A stretch of DNA of 33,601 nucleotides, taken from NCBI GenBank assembly GCA_021205375.1, contig JAJPXR010000149.1:1-33601 (forward strand), read 5' to 3'. Source of the stretch: Clostridiales bacterium (lineage in GTDB: Bacteria; Bacillota; Clostridia; Oscillospirales; Oscillospiraceae). The notes under the pieces are model-generated. The model was not told the origin of the DNA. It searched no databases and saw only the letters and a program-made list of their open reading frames with translations. Positions 26,270 to 33,601 of the stretch are shown in pieces (within the stretch, counting starts at the first letter, position 1; each line of letters opens with the position of its first letter). Both the position numbers and the translations under genes were made by a program.

Positions 26270-27592
26270 TCAGGCAAGCTCCCTGCCGATGGCAATCGTG
26301 CCGCTGATGGCCGCGCCGCAGGCCGCCTCTTCCTTGTATTCCGCCAGAGACAACTCCGCGTGGAACATCCGACGGCAGATCTCCTGCAAAACCGGGTTCA
26401 TCCGCAGACCGTTACCGGAGGCCACCAGGTGCTCCGCCTCCAGGCCGGTCCCAGCGCGCATCAGGCTGTACATATCGTACAGTTCCCGGGCCATTCCCTC
26501 CAGGACGCCGAAGGTCAGCCCCTCTGGGGTGAAGTTGTCCTCGGACAGATTGGTGATACTTCCGCGCAGGCCCGGGTGTACCCGGGTCCCGTTGAACGTG
26601 GTGCGCACCTGCATCCGGTCCTGCTGTTCCATGCCTTTTTGCGCCAACTGTGCCATCAGGCCGTACTGTGCGGCGTCCGGCAGCCCGGCTGCGCAGGCGT
26701 ATTCTCTGAAAAAGTGCTCCAGCACGGCATAAGCTCGCCCACCGCATAGGGAGGAACCGACCAACAGATATTTTCCATTGAAAAACGGCCGTGCCTCGAT
26801 GCCCGGCGCCTCAAAATACTGATCTGAGAGGGCAGAGATTTGCCCGCCGGTCCCCATGTTGAGCAGGATGATGTTGGGATAGATGCCCACCGACCCCAGA
26901 AAACTGGCCTGATTGTCCCCAATCGCCGCTGTGACCGGGATGCCCCTGTAGGTCCCCAACACGGTGAAATCGTCGGTCAGTTCCGGCAAAATTTGCGAGT
27001 CGATGCCTACTTTCTCCAGCGCGCCGGTGCGGAACCGTCCATTTTGACTGCCAAAGAACCCCAGGCTGGCCCCGTTGCTGGTGTGGACCAGCGGCGCTTT
27101 GCGCCCAGTCAGCACCATCCCCAGGTAGTCCCCGATGGTACACAGCGAAACCGCTCCCGGGGGCGTCAGCCCGTTCCGCAGGTTATAGAGGTGACTGAGC
27201 AGGCCGTAGCCCGCAGCCACGTTCAGGCCGGTCCGTTCCTGCACCAACTCGGTCAGCGGCTTTCCCTCTCCATCCGGGAGGTTCCCGCGGCCATCCTGCC
27301 AGGTGTAAAGGGGACTGATGTGTTTTCCGCTGCTGTCCAGGTAAACAATACCGTGCATCTGCCCGGTCAGGCCGATGGCCTCTGCTTCGGGGCAGCGCTC
27401 TAACAGCTCGTTTACCAGGTCTGTTGCTTTGCGGAGAATGAGGTCCACGTCCTGGATCCGTTCCCATTCGTATTCTGTTTTCAGGAAGCTGCCGTTTTCC
27501 ACCGTCCTGGCTTCCACAACCAGCTCCTCGTCCACGCTAAGGACAACGCCGCTGATGGTCGTCGTCCCGATGTCGATTCCAATCGCTTTCAT
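26270..27592 (-). CDS. FGGY-family carbohydrate kinase
   Basis: MKAIGIDIGTTTISGVVL; GLTGQMHGIVYLD; TWQDGRG; IGDNQASFLGSVG; LVASGNGLRMNPVLQEI. Confidence 0.9.
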   Translation of the reverse strand: MKAIGIDIGTTTISGVVLSVDEELVVEARTVENGSFLKTEYEWERIQDVDLILRKATDLVNELLERCPEAEAIGLTGQMHGIVYLDSSGKHISPLYTWQDGRGNLPDGEGKPLTELVQERTGLNVAAGYGLLSHLYNLRNGLTPPGAVSLCTIGDYLGMVLTGRKAPLVHTSNGASLGFFGSQNGRFRTGALEKVGIDSQILPELTDDFTVLGTYRGIPVTAAIGDNQASFLGSVGIYPNIILLNMGTGGQISALSDQYFEAPGIEARPFFNGKYLLVGSSLCGGRAYAVLEHFFREYACAAGLPDAAQYGLMAQLAQKGMEQQDRMQVRTTFNGTRVHPGLRGSITNLSEDNFTPEGLTFGVLEGMARELYDMYSLMRAGTGLEAEHLVASGNGLRMNPVLQEICRRMFHAELSLAEYKEEAACGAAISGTIAIGRELA

Positions 27593-27622
27593 ATCGCATT
27601 CCTCATTGCATGATCCTGCGCG

Positions 27623-28738
27623 TCAGGTCGTCTCCCGGACGATCAGTTCCACCGGGATACGCTGCCGCTGCTGCCAGATGTCTCCCTTGCCGTTGATCAT
27701 GTCTACGATGCGCAGCGCCGCCAGACGGCCAAATTCTTCCACAGGCTGATGCACGGTGGTCAGGCTGGGGCAGATGTTGGCGCTGATGCTGATGTCGTCG
27801 AAACCTACCACGCGGATGCGCCCCGGCACGGAGATTCCGTTGCGCACCAGATACCCCAGGCCGCCCAGCGCCAGCACATCGCTCATGAAGAAGATCCCGT
27901 CCACATCAGGGAACTGCTGGGTGATGAGCTGGGTGATGCGGAATCCCTCCGCCACCGTCACCTCGTTCACGCTGAAGCCGTGGGTCGGGTCGAAGGGGAG
28001 CCCAGCCTCTTGCAGTGCCGCCTCAAAACCCTGTATCCGCTTTTTGATGGTGGAGAGGGTGCTGTTGAAGCAGACATAAGCGATATTTCTGGCCCCTTTC
28101 TTCACCAGTTCCTGCCCGGCAAGATAGCCGCCCTGGATGTTGTCACACTCGATCATGGCGTAGTTCTGCGCCGGTTTGATCTGCGTCTCTCTGGGGTCCC
28201 GGTCGATGTACACCGTTGGAATATCCGGAAACTCCGCCAGGTCGTCCGCGCCGCTGTTGATATAAATCAGGCCGCTGACCTTTTGGGCCAGCAGCATTTG
28301 GAGCTGCTTCTGGGCCTCAATGCCGTTCTCATTGGCGTTGCAGATGATGGTCATGTAGTTCTGCTCCAGCAGATATTTTTGCACCGTCCGCACGATGTTG
28401 GCAAAAAATTCGTTGGTGATGTCCGGCACCATGATCCCGATGATCTGGGTGTGGTTCACCCGTAGGCTCCTGGCCAACTGGTTGGGCTGGTAGTTATACT
28501 GCTCAATGATGTCCAGGACCTTTTTCTCTGTGTCCTTGGAAAATCTTCCGTTTTGGTTGATGACCCTGGAAACGGTGGCGACGGAAGTGCCTGCCATCTC
28601 CGCGATTTCCTTGACCGACAAATTTTTTCCCATATCGAACTGCCTCTGTAACCCGTTGATTTCTTCCGCAAAGGCGCAGCCATCCCACCCTTGGACAGAC
28701 AGGCTCGCCAAATGCTGTTTGGAACTTCTGTCGCTCAT
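27623..28738 (-). CDS. LacI-family transcriptional regulator
   Basis: LSVKEIAEMAGTSVATVSRVINQNGRFSKDTEKKVLDIIEQYNYQPNQLARSLR HTH; the best SD (GGAGGTG) precedes ATG 28738; the conventional start would be ATG 28633. Confidence 0.9.
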   Translation of the reverse strand: MSDRSSKQHLASLSVQGWDGCAFAEEINGLQRQFDMGKNLSVKEIAEMAGTSVATVSRVINQNGRFSKDTEKKVLDIIEQYNYQPNQLARSLRVNHTQIIGIMVPDITNEFFANIVRTVQKYLLEQNYMTIICNANENGIEAQKQLQMLLAQKVSGLIYINSGADDLAEFPDIPTVYIDRDPRETQIKPAQNYAMIECDNIQGGYLAGQELVKKGARNIAYVCFNSTLSTIKKRIQGFEAALQEAGLPFDPTHGFSVNEVTVAEGFRITQLITQQFPDVDGIFFMSDVLALGGLGYLVRNGISVPGRIRVVGFDDISISANICPSLTTVHQPVEEFGRLAALRIVDMINGKGDIWQQRQRIPVELIVRETT

Positions 28739-28768
28739 TATAGCACACCTCCTTCCCTCTGCGCAATC

Positions 28769-28785
28769 GTTTTCAACATGAAAAC
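28769..28785. promoter_or_regulatory. Candidate operator upstream of the LacI gene
   Basis: Perfect inverted repeat GTTTTCA-ACA-TGAAAAC about 30 bp upstream of the start codon. Confidence 0.4.
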
Positions 28786-28839
28786 ACACGAGAATCAGGA
28801 CGGCGCAGAACAAATTGCGCGGCGCCGCCTGCGTCCAAT

Positions 28840-28880
28840 GGAAAAGGCCGGGAGCTACATGGATGTTGCAGCTCCCGGCC
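28840..28880 (-). terminator. Rho-independent terminator after the sugar-binding protein gene
   Basis: Minus strand GGCCGGGAGCTG-loop-AGCTCCCGGCC-TTTTCC. Confidence 0.8.
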
Positions 28881-28929
28881 CACGTCACTGCCTACACTGC
28901 GCTGTCAGCGCAGCTGTGGTTCCGGGGGA

Positions 28930-30000
28930 TCACTGCCACTCGGCAGCGTTGTCGATGTCCACCAGGATGGCGTCCACGGGGGTCTTCTCCGGGGCGGCGC
29001 TGGCGGTGTAGCTATCCGGGTTCTCACAGGCGTCGATCAGCAGCTCCAGGGAGACGACGCCGATGTTGGCGGAGTCCTGGGCCACGGTGGAGGTCATGTT
29101 GCCGGCGGCGACAGCTTCGATGGCGTCGGAGTCGCCGTCAGTACCACACAGGAGGATCTCGCCGGTCTTGTTAGCGTTGGCAATAGCCTGCATAACGCCC
29201 ATCGCCATGCCGTCGTTGCAGCAGTAGATGGCCTTCAGGTCGGGATACTGGGTGATCCAGGTAGCGGCGGTGTCAAGGGCTTTCTGCATATCCCAGTCGC
29301 AGGCGGTGGAACCGATGATCTCCATGCCGGCGTCCTCGAACGCCTGCCGTGCGCCGGAAGCGCGGTCCTCAGAGGAGGCGTTGCCCGCGATGCCCTCGAT
29401 GATGCCCACCTGAGAGCCTTCCTCCAGCAGACTGGCGATGTAGCTGGCGCCCAGGTTGCCCACAGCCACGTTATCGGAGGAAACGTAGGCCACGCAGGTG
29501 GCGCCCTGGCTCTCCATCTCGGTCTCGTCGAACTGCTCGTCGATGTCTACGATGACGATGCCCTTGTCGTTGGCGGCCTTGACGCCGGAGATCATATTGA
29601 CGCCGGAGCAGGGGGCGATGGCGATGCCGGCGTATTCACCGGAGTTGATGCAGTTCTCCAGGATGGACAGCTGCGCCTCGTAGTCAGTGTCGCTCTGAGA
29701 AGCGTAGAGGTCCACGTCCAGGCCGTTGGTCTCGGCGTACTCCTCAACGCCGTCCCACATGCTCTGCCAGAAGTCGGTGGACTGGGTCTTCAGGATGACG
29801 GCATACTTCTTATCGGAGGAAGTGGTGCTGGTGGATTCCGCTTCCGCGCTGCTGTCCGTGGTCTCGTCTGCGGCGGCAGCGGCGGAGGTGTCGCTGTCAG
29901 TGGTGGTGGTAGTGTCGCTGCTGGAGCTGGAGCCGCCACAGGCGGTCAGGGCCAGTGCCATAGCCAGGCTGAGCAACAGGGCCAAAAGTCTTTTTTTCAT
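28930..30000 (-). CDS. Sugar ABC transporter substrate-binding protein (RbsB-like, Peripla_BP_4 type)
   Basis: Lipoprotein signal MKKRLLALLLSLAMALALTACGGSSSSS; VILKTQSTDFWQSMWDGVEEYAE; SD AAAGGAG. Start refined from 30099 to 30000. Confidence 0.92.
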   Translation of the reverse strand: MKKRLLALLLSLAMALALTACGGSSSSSDTTTTTDSDTSAAAAADETTDSSAEAESTSTTSSDKKYAVILKTQSTDFWQSMWDGVEEYAETNGLDVDLYASQSDTDYEAQLSILENCINSGEYAGIAIAPCSGVNMISGVKAANDKGIVIVDIDEQFDETEMESQGATCVAYVSSDNVAVGNLGASYIASLLEEGSQVGIIEGIAGNASSEDRASGARQAFEDAGMEIIGSTACDWDMQKALDTAATWITQYPDLKAIYCCNDGMAMGVMQAIANANKTGEILLCGTDGDSDAIEAVAAGNMTSTVAQDSANIGVVSLELLIDACENPDSYTASAAPEKTPVDAILVDIDNAAEWQ

Positions 30001-30073
30001 GATGTGTTCTCCTTTTTTAGTTTTATAATACCACGTTCCGGTGGTGATTACCGATGGATGGGGCGTGCCGTCC

Positions 30074-31048
30074 TTACTTCTTGGAGGAAACAGACACAAA
30101 GTGGTCGATGGTGACGGAGATGATGATGAGCGCGCCCATGACGATCTTCTGGTAGGAAGATTCGATCATCAGGACGGTCATGCCGTAGTTGATAATGCCG
30201 ATGATGAGACCGCCGACGACGACGCCGGGGATCTTGCCAACGCCGCCGAAGAAGCTGGTGCCGCCGATGATGGTGGCTGCGATGGCGTAGGTCTCATAAC
30301 CGGTGCCGGCAGTAGGGGCTGCGGCGTTCAGGCGGCCGATGAGCACGATGCCGGCCAGTCCCGCGCAGGTGCCGGAGATCATGTAAACGATCAGCTGGTG
30401 GAGCTGGACGTTGATGCCGGAGTACCATGCCGCCTCACGGTTGCCGCCCAGGGCATAGAGGTTACGGCCCAGCTTGGTCTTGGTGGTCACGAACCAGAGG
30501 ATGACCGCCGCCGCCAGCGCGATGCAGGCGCTGAAGGGCAGGATGCCGAAGAACTCCATAGACATGACCGAAGAGAACTGGGACGGGAAACCGTACACGT
30601 TCTGGGAGTTGGAGATCACCAGCATGACACCGAAGTAGATGGTCTGGGTGCCCAGCGTGATGATGAAGGGATGCAAGCCAGTCTTGTTGATGAGGGTGCC
30701 GTTGATGGCGCCGATGAGGGTGCCGGACAGCACGCCGATGATACAGGCCAGGACCCAGGGCAGACCCAGGCTGGTCATGCACAGGGCGGCGATCATGCCG
30801 GTCAGCCCGCAGGTGGCGGAGACACTCAGGTCAATGTAGCCTAGCAGGATGGCGAAGAACTCGCCCAGGGCCAGCAGGATGTTGACCGAAGACTGTTTCA
30901 AAATTTGCGGGATAGAAGTGGAAGTGAAGATGGCGCTGGGTTTGATGATAGCCAGCGCGATCAGGATCAGCAGCAGGATGCCGATGGTGCCGTACCGCTG
31001 CCAGATGGTGCCAAAATTTAAGCTCTTTTTCTCTTTGCTGTCGCTCAT
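30074..31048 (-). CDS. Ribose-type sugar ABC transporter permease (RbsC-like)
   Basis: Multi-TM; GYIDLSVSATCGLTGMIAA; GGTSFFGGVGKIPGVVVGGLIIGIINYGM. Confidence 0.93.
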   Translation of the reverse strand: MSDSKEKKSLNFGTIWQRYGTIGILLLILIALAIIKPSAIFTSTSIPQILKQSSVNILLALGEFFAILLGYIDLSVSATCGLTGMIAALCMTSLGLPWVLACIIGVLSGTLIGAINGTLINKTGLHPFIITLGTQTIYFGVMLVISNSQNVYGFPSQFSSVMSMEFFGILPFSACIALAAAVILWFVTTKTKLGRNLYALGGNREAAWYSGINVQLHQLIVYMISGTCAGLAGIVLIGRLNAAAPTAGTGYETYAIAATIIGGTSFFGGVGKIPGVVVGGLIIGIINYGMTVLMIESSYQKIVMGALIIISVTIDHFVSVSSKK

Positions 31049-31071
31049 GTTCGGTATACCTCCCTATAACA

Positions 31072-32589
31072 TCATTCGTTGGTGGAAATCTTAACGATCT
31101 TCTCTTCTGTGGCCTCCGCGCTGGACAGGATCTCCTGCAACTCACCGCCCCGGAACACCGCGATGCGGTCGCAGACGCTCAAAAGTTCTGTCTGTTCCGA
31201 CGAGACCATCAGCACGCCTTTGCCTTCGTTGGCCAGCCGCCGCATGAGCAGGTAAATCTCGCTCTTGCTGCCTACGTCGATGCCCTTGGTAGGTTCGTCG
31301 AAAATCAGCACCTCGCTCTGGGCCGCCATCCACTTGCCGAGGATGACCTTCTGCTGGTTGCCGCCGGACAGGTCCACCGTCATCTGGTCCACGCTGGTAC
31401 ACTTGATGTTCAGGCTGTCCCGCTGCTCCTCCGCCCAGCGCTGCTCGTCGGCAGTGTTCAGCAGGCCACCGATGCCGCCGGCGCTGGATGTTTTGATGAA
31501 GGGGATCAGGGAGATGTTGCTCTTGCAGGAGAAGTTGTTGGCAAACCCGGTCTCACGGCGGTTCTCCGTCAACATCCCCAGGCCCTGCTTAATGGCGGTG
31601 TAGGGGCTTTTGATGTTCAGCTCCTTGCCGTTGAGAAATACCTTTCCGGCGCTCTTGGGCACCGCACCGAAGATGGCCTCCATTGTCTCCGTGCGGCCTG
31701 CGCCCACCAACCCGGCGAACCCGAGGATCTCGCCCTTGTGGAGCTGGAAGGAGATGTTTTTGCAGGTTCCGTCTGCCCGGGAGATCCCCTGGGCCTCAAA
31801 GATGACCGGCTGCGTTTCGGGGTCGTAGCCCTCCTCCGCCAGATAGGTGCCGCTGATCTCGCGGCCCACCATCAGGGCGACCAGCTCGTCGATGGTGATG
31901 TCCTCCACGGGGTAGGTGCCCACATAGCCGCCGTCCTTCAAAACGGTGATGCGGTCGCCAATCTGGTGCAGCTCGCTCATCTTGTGGGAGATGTACACGA
32001 TGCCGCAGCCCTGGGCCTTCAGGTTGCGGATGAGATTGTGCAGGTTCTCCACCTCAGAGGTGGTCAGCGAGGTGGTCGGCTCGTCCAGCACGATGACTTT
32101 CGCCCCGGAGACCAGCGCCTTGGCGATCTCGCAGAGCTGCTTCTCGGGGATGGCCAGGTCGCCCACAAGGGTGTTGGGGTCGTGGTGAATGCCCACCTGC
32201 TCCAAAACCACCTTCGCCTTTTCGTTCATCAGCTTGTAATCCACCACCGGGATACCGCACACCTTTTTGGTGGGCAGCTTGCCCACGAACAGGTTTTCCA
32301 GGATGGACAGCTCGTTGATGACGCTCAGCTCCTGGTACACGATGGCAATGCCCTCGTCATAGGAGGTCTTGGTGGTCAGCGCGTCATACTCGTGTCCGTT
32401 GCAGATGATTTTCCCGCTGGTGGGCGTGTACACGCCGGAAAGGATCTTCATCAGCGTAGATTTTCCTGCGCCGTTCTCACCGATGAGGACGTGTACCTCC
32501 CCCGGCAGGATGTCAAAACTGATGTTGTCCAGTGCCCTGACGCCGGGAAAGTCTTTTGTGATGCCGACCATTTTGATCAATGGTTCCAT
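31072..32589 (-). CDS. Sugar ABC transporter ATP-binding protein (RbsA/MglA-like, two ABC domains)
   Basis: GENGAGKSTLMKILSGVYTPTSG; VIVLDEPTTSL; LSGGNQQKVILGKWM; FDEPTKGIDVGSKSEIY. Confidence 0.95.
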   Translation of the reverse strand: MEPLIKMVGITKDFPGVRALDNISFDILPGEVHVLIGENGAGKSTLMKILSGVYTPTSGKIICNGHEYDALTTKTSYDEGIAIVYQELSVINELSILENLFVGKLPTKKVCGIPVVDYKLMNEKAKVVLEQVGIHHDPNTLVGDLAIPEKQLCEIAKALVSGAKVIVLDEPTTSLTTSEVENLHNLIRNLKAQGCGIVYISHKMSELHQIGDRITVLKDGGYVGTYPVEDITIDELVALMVGREISGTYLAEEGYDPETQPVIFEAQGISRADGTCKNISFQLHKGEILGFAGLVGAGRTETMEAIFGAVPKSAGKVFLNGKELNIKSPYTAIKQGLGMLTENRRETGFANNFSCKSNISLIPFIKTSSAGGIGGLLNTADEQRWAEEQRDSLNIKCTSVDQMTVDLSGGNQQKVILGKWMAAQSEVLIFDEPTKGIDVGSKSEIYLLMRRLANEGKGVLMVSSEQTELLSVCDRIAVFRGGELQEILSSAEATEEKIVKISTNE

Positions 32590-32602
32590 TTCGTTCCCCC
32601 CC

Positions 32603-33478
32603 TTAGATTCCAAATACGTGCCTTACAAATTCCACTGCGCCCTTGGCGTCCTTGTCCAGTTTTTCTTCGGTGGGGTCTTCAACCACGTCGCGCCACACTT
32701 TGATCTCGGAGCCAATGGTGCCGCCCTTCATGACAAACGGCTCCATGACTGCCGCGCCCTGGTAGTCGATGTCCCGCAGCGCCTGGCCGATTTCCACCCA
32801 CGGGAGCGAGCCTTTGCCGGGGACCCGACGGTTCTGCTCGCCCAGGTGCAGGTGACAGAGGTCCTTTCCTGCCAGGCGGATGGCCGCCGCCATGTTGTCC
32901 TCCTCGATGTTCATGTGGAAGGTGTCCAACATGATTTTGACGTGAGAGCTGTCCACAGCGTCGATGAACTCCTTGGCCTGGGCGCAGGTGTTGAGCATAT
33001 AGCTCTCGTAGCGGTTCAGCACTTCCAGGCCCAGCGTCACGTCACAGTCCTCCGCGGTTTTGGAAAGGGTCTTCAGGTTTTTGATGGCGCGCTCCATCTC
33101 CGCCTCCCGATCCATCTTCATGGTGGGGTCCAGCGGCCAGTAGGAGTAAAGCCCTCCGCCCAGGATCTTGATGTCCATCAGCTGGAGCTTGGGCAGCAGC
33201 CACTGGAAGAAATCCATCGCTCGCTTGACAATAGCGGGGTCCTCTGAGCAGAGGTTCTGCTCCTTGGTGGGGCCATACCCGGCGGTCAGGATGATGCCGT
33301 TGTCATCCGCCACCTGTTTAAGCTCCAACAACTGCGCGTCCGTGGTGTACTTCTGGAGCAGCGCCGCGCAGGAGATCTCCATAATGTCAAAGCCCAGCTT
33401 TTTCACTTTGGGGATGTAGTACTCGTAATCGGAGGTCCATTCGTGGGTCCAATAGGGCGTGTAGATTCCATACTTCAT
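32603..33478 (-). CDS. Sugar isomerase/epimerase of the D-psicose (allulose)/tagatose 3-epimerase family
   Basis: MKYGIYTPYWTHEW; LGLEVLNRYESYMLNT; VKIMLDTFHMNIEEDN; CHLHLGEQNRRVPGKGSLPWVEIG; AAVMEPFVMKGGTIGSEIKVWRD. Confidence 0.9.
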   Translation of the reverse strand: MKYGIYTPYWTHEWTSDYEYYIPKVKKLGFDIMEISCAALLQKYTTDAQLLELKQVADDNGIILTAGYGPTKEQNLCSEDPAIVKRAMDFFQWLLPKLQLMDIKILGGGLYSYWPLDPTMKMDREAEMERAIKNLKTLSKTAEDCDVTLGLEVLNRYESYMLNTCAQAKEFIDAVDSSHVKIMLDTFHMNIEEDNMAAAIRLAGKDLCHLHLGEQNRRVPGKGSLPWVEIGQALRDIDYQGAAVMEPFVMKGGTIGSEIKVWRDVVEDPTEEKLDKDAKGAVEFVRHVFGI

Positions 33479-33601
33479 AGTTCTGTTGTCTCCTTTCTTT
33501 GGGTGCCCCGCCGAATGGCTGCCGCCTTTCGTGGGGGACCACTTTTATTTGGTTCTATGTCAAGAGTTGGGGCAGAGAAAAATAACCCGCAAAAATAGTG
33601 A

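Noticed and set aside
26156-26749. Overlapping plus-strand ORFs near the FGGY kinase 3' end
   Set aside because: Antisense to the kinase coding sequence; no SD and no family features.
33540-33601. Promoter for the rare-sugar operon (TTGACA on the minus strand)
   Set aside because: A TTGACA hexamer is present but no acceptable -10 box at proper spacing was found.

Overview
The window looks like GC-rich Clostridia/Firmicutes DNA and is almost fully coding. Left to right: (1) 1-2010, a remnant of an integrative element: serine recombinase, two tiny hydrophobic ORFs behind it, and a C-terminally shortened zinc-ribbon/amidoligase-like gene, all on the minus strand. (2) 2311-23061, a beta-mannan / galactoglucomannan utilisation locus on the plus strand: LacI regulator, ABC solute-binding protein and two permeases, GH130, cellobiose-2-epimerase-like (AGE family), a second GH130, YesL/DUF624 membrane protein, GH36 alpha-galactosidase, phosphohexomutase, SGNH/SASA-type acetylesterase, mannose-6-phosphate isomerase, an unknown single-TM protein, and a large secreted CBM-GH26-CBM-FIVARx2-Fn3-like mannanase. 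(3) 23288-26038, two paralogous AAA-ATPase-like/PD-(D/E)XK genes in inverted orientation. The second is truncated next to a degenerate 3' fragment of an initiator-tRNA-like gene. (4) 26270-33478, a minus-strand rare-sugar operon: D-psicose/allulose 3-epimerase-like, RbsA/RbsC/RbsB-type ABC importer, LacI regulator, FGGY kinase. The most unusual signal is a short REP-like palindromic repeat found three times in the mannan locus. Two near-identical 68-bp copies (63/68 identical, all differences transitions) lie in frame inside enzyme genes (GH130 and the acetylesterase), and a third partial copy is intergenic. A different hairpin-rich insert appears in frame in the GH36 gene, and a 164-bp MITE-like element with terminal inverted repeats sits immediately before manA. 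Family assignments come from reading the translated proteins; no database search was run.
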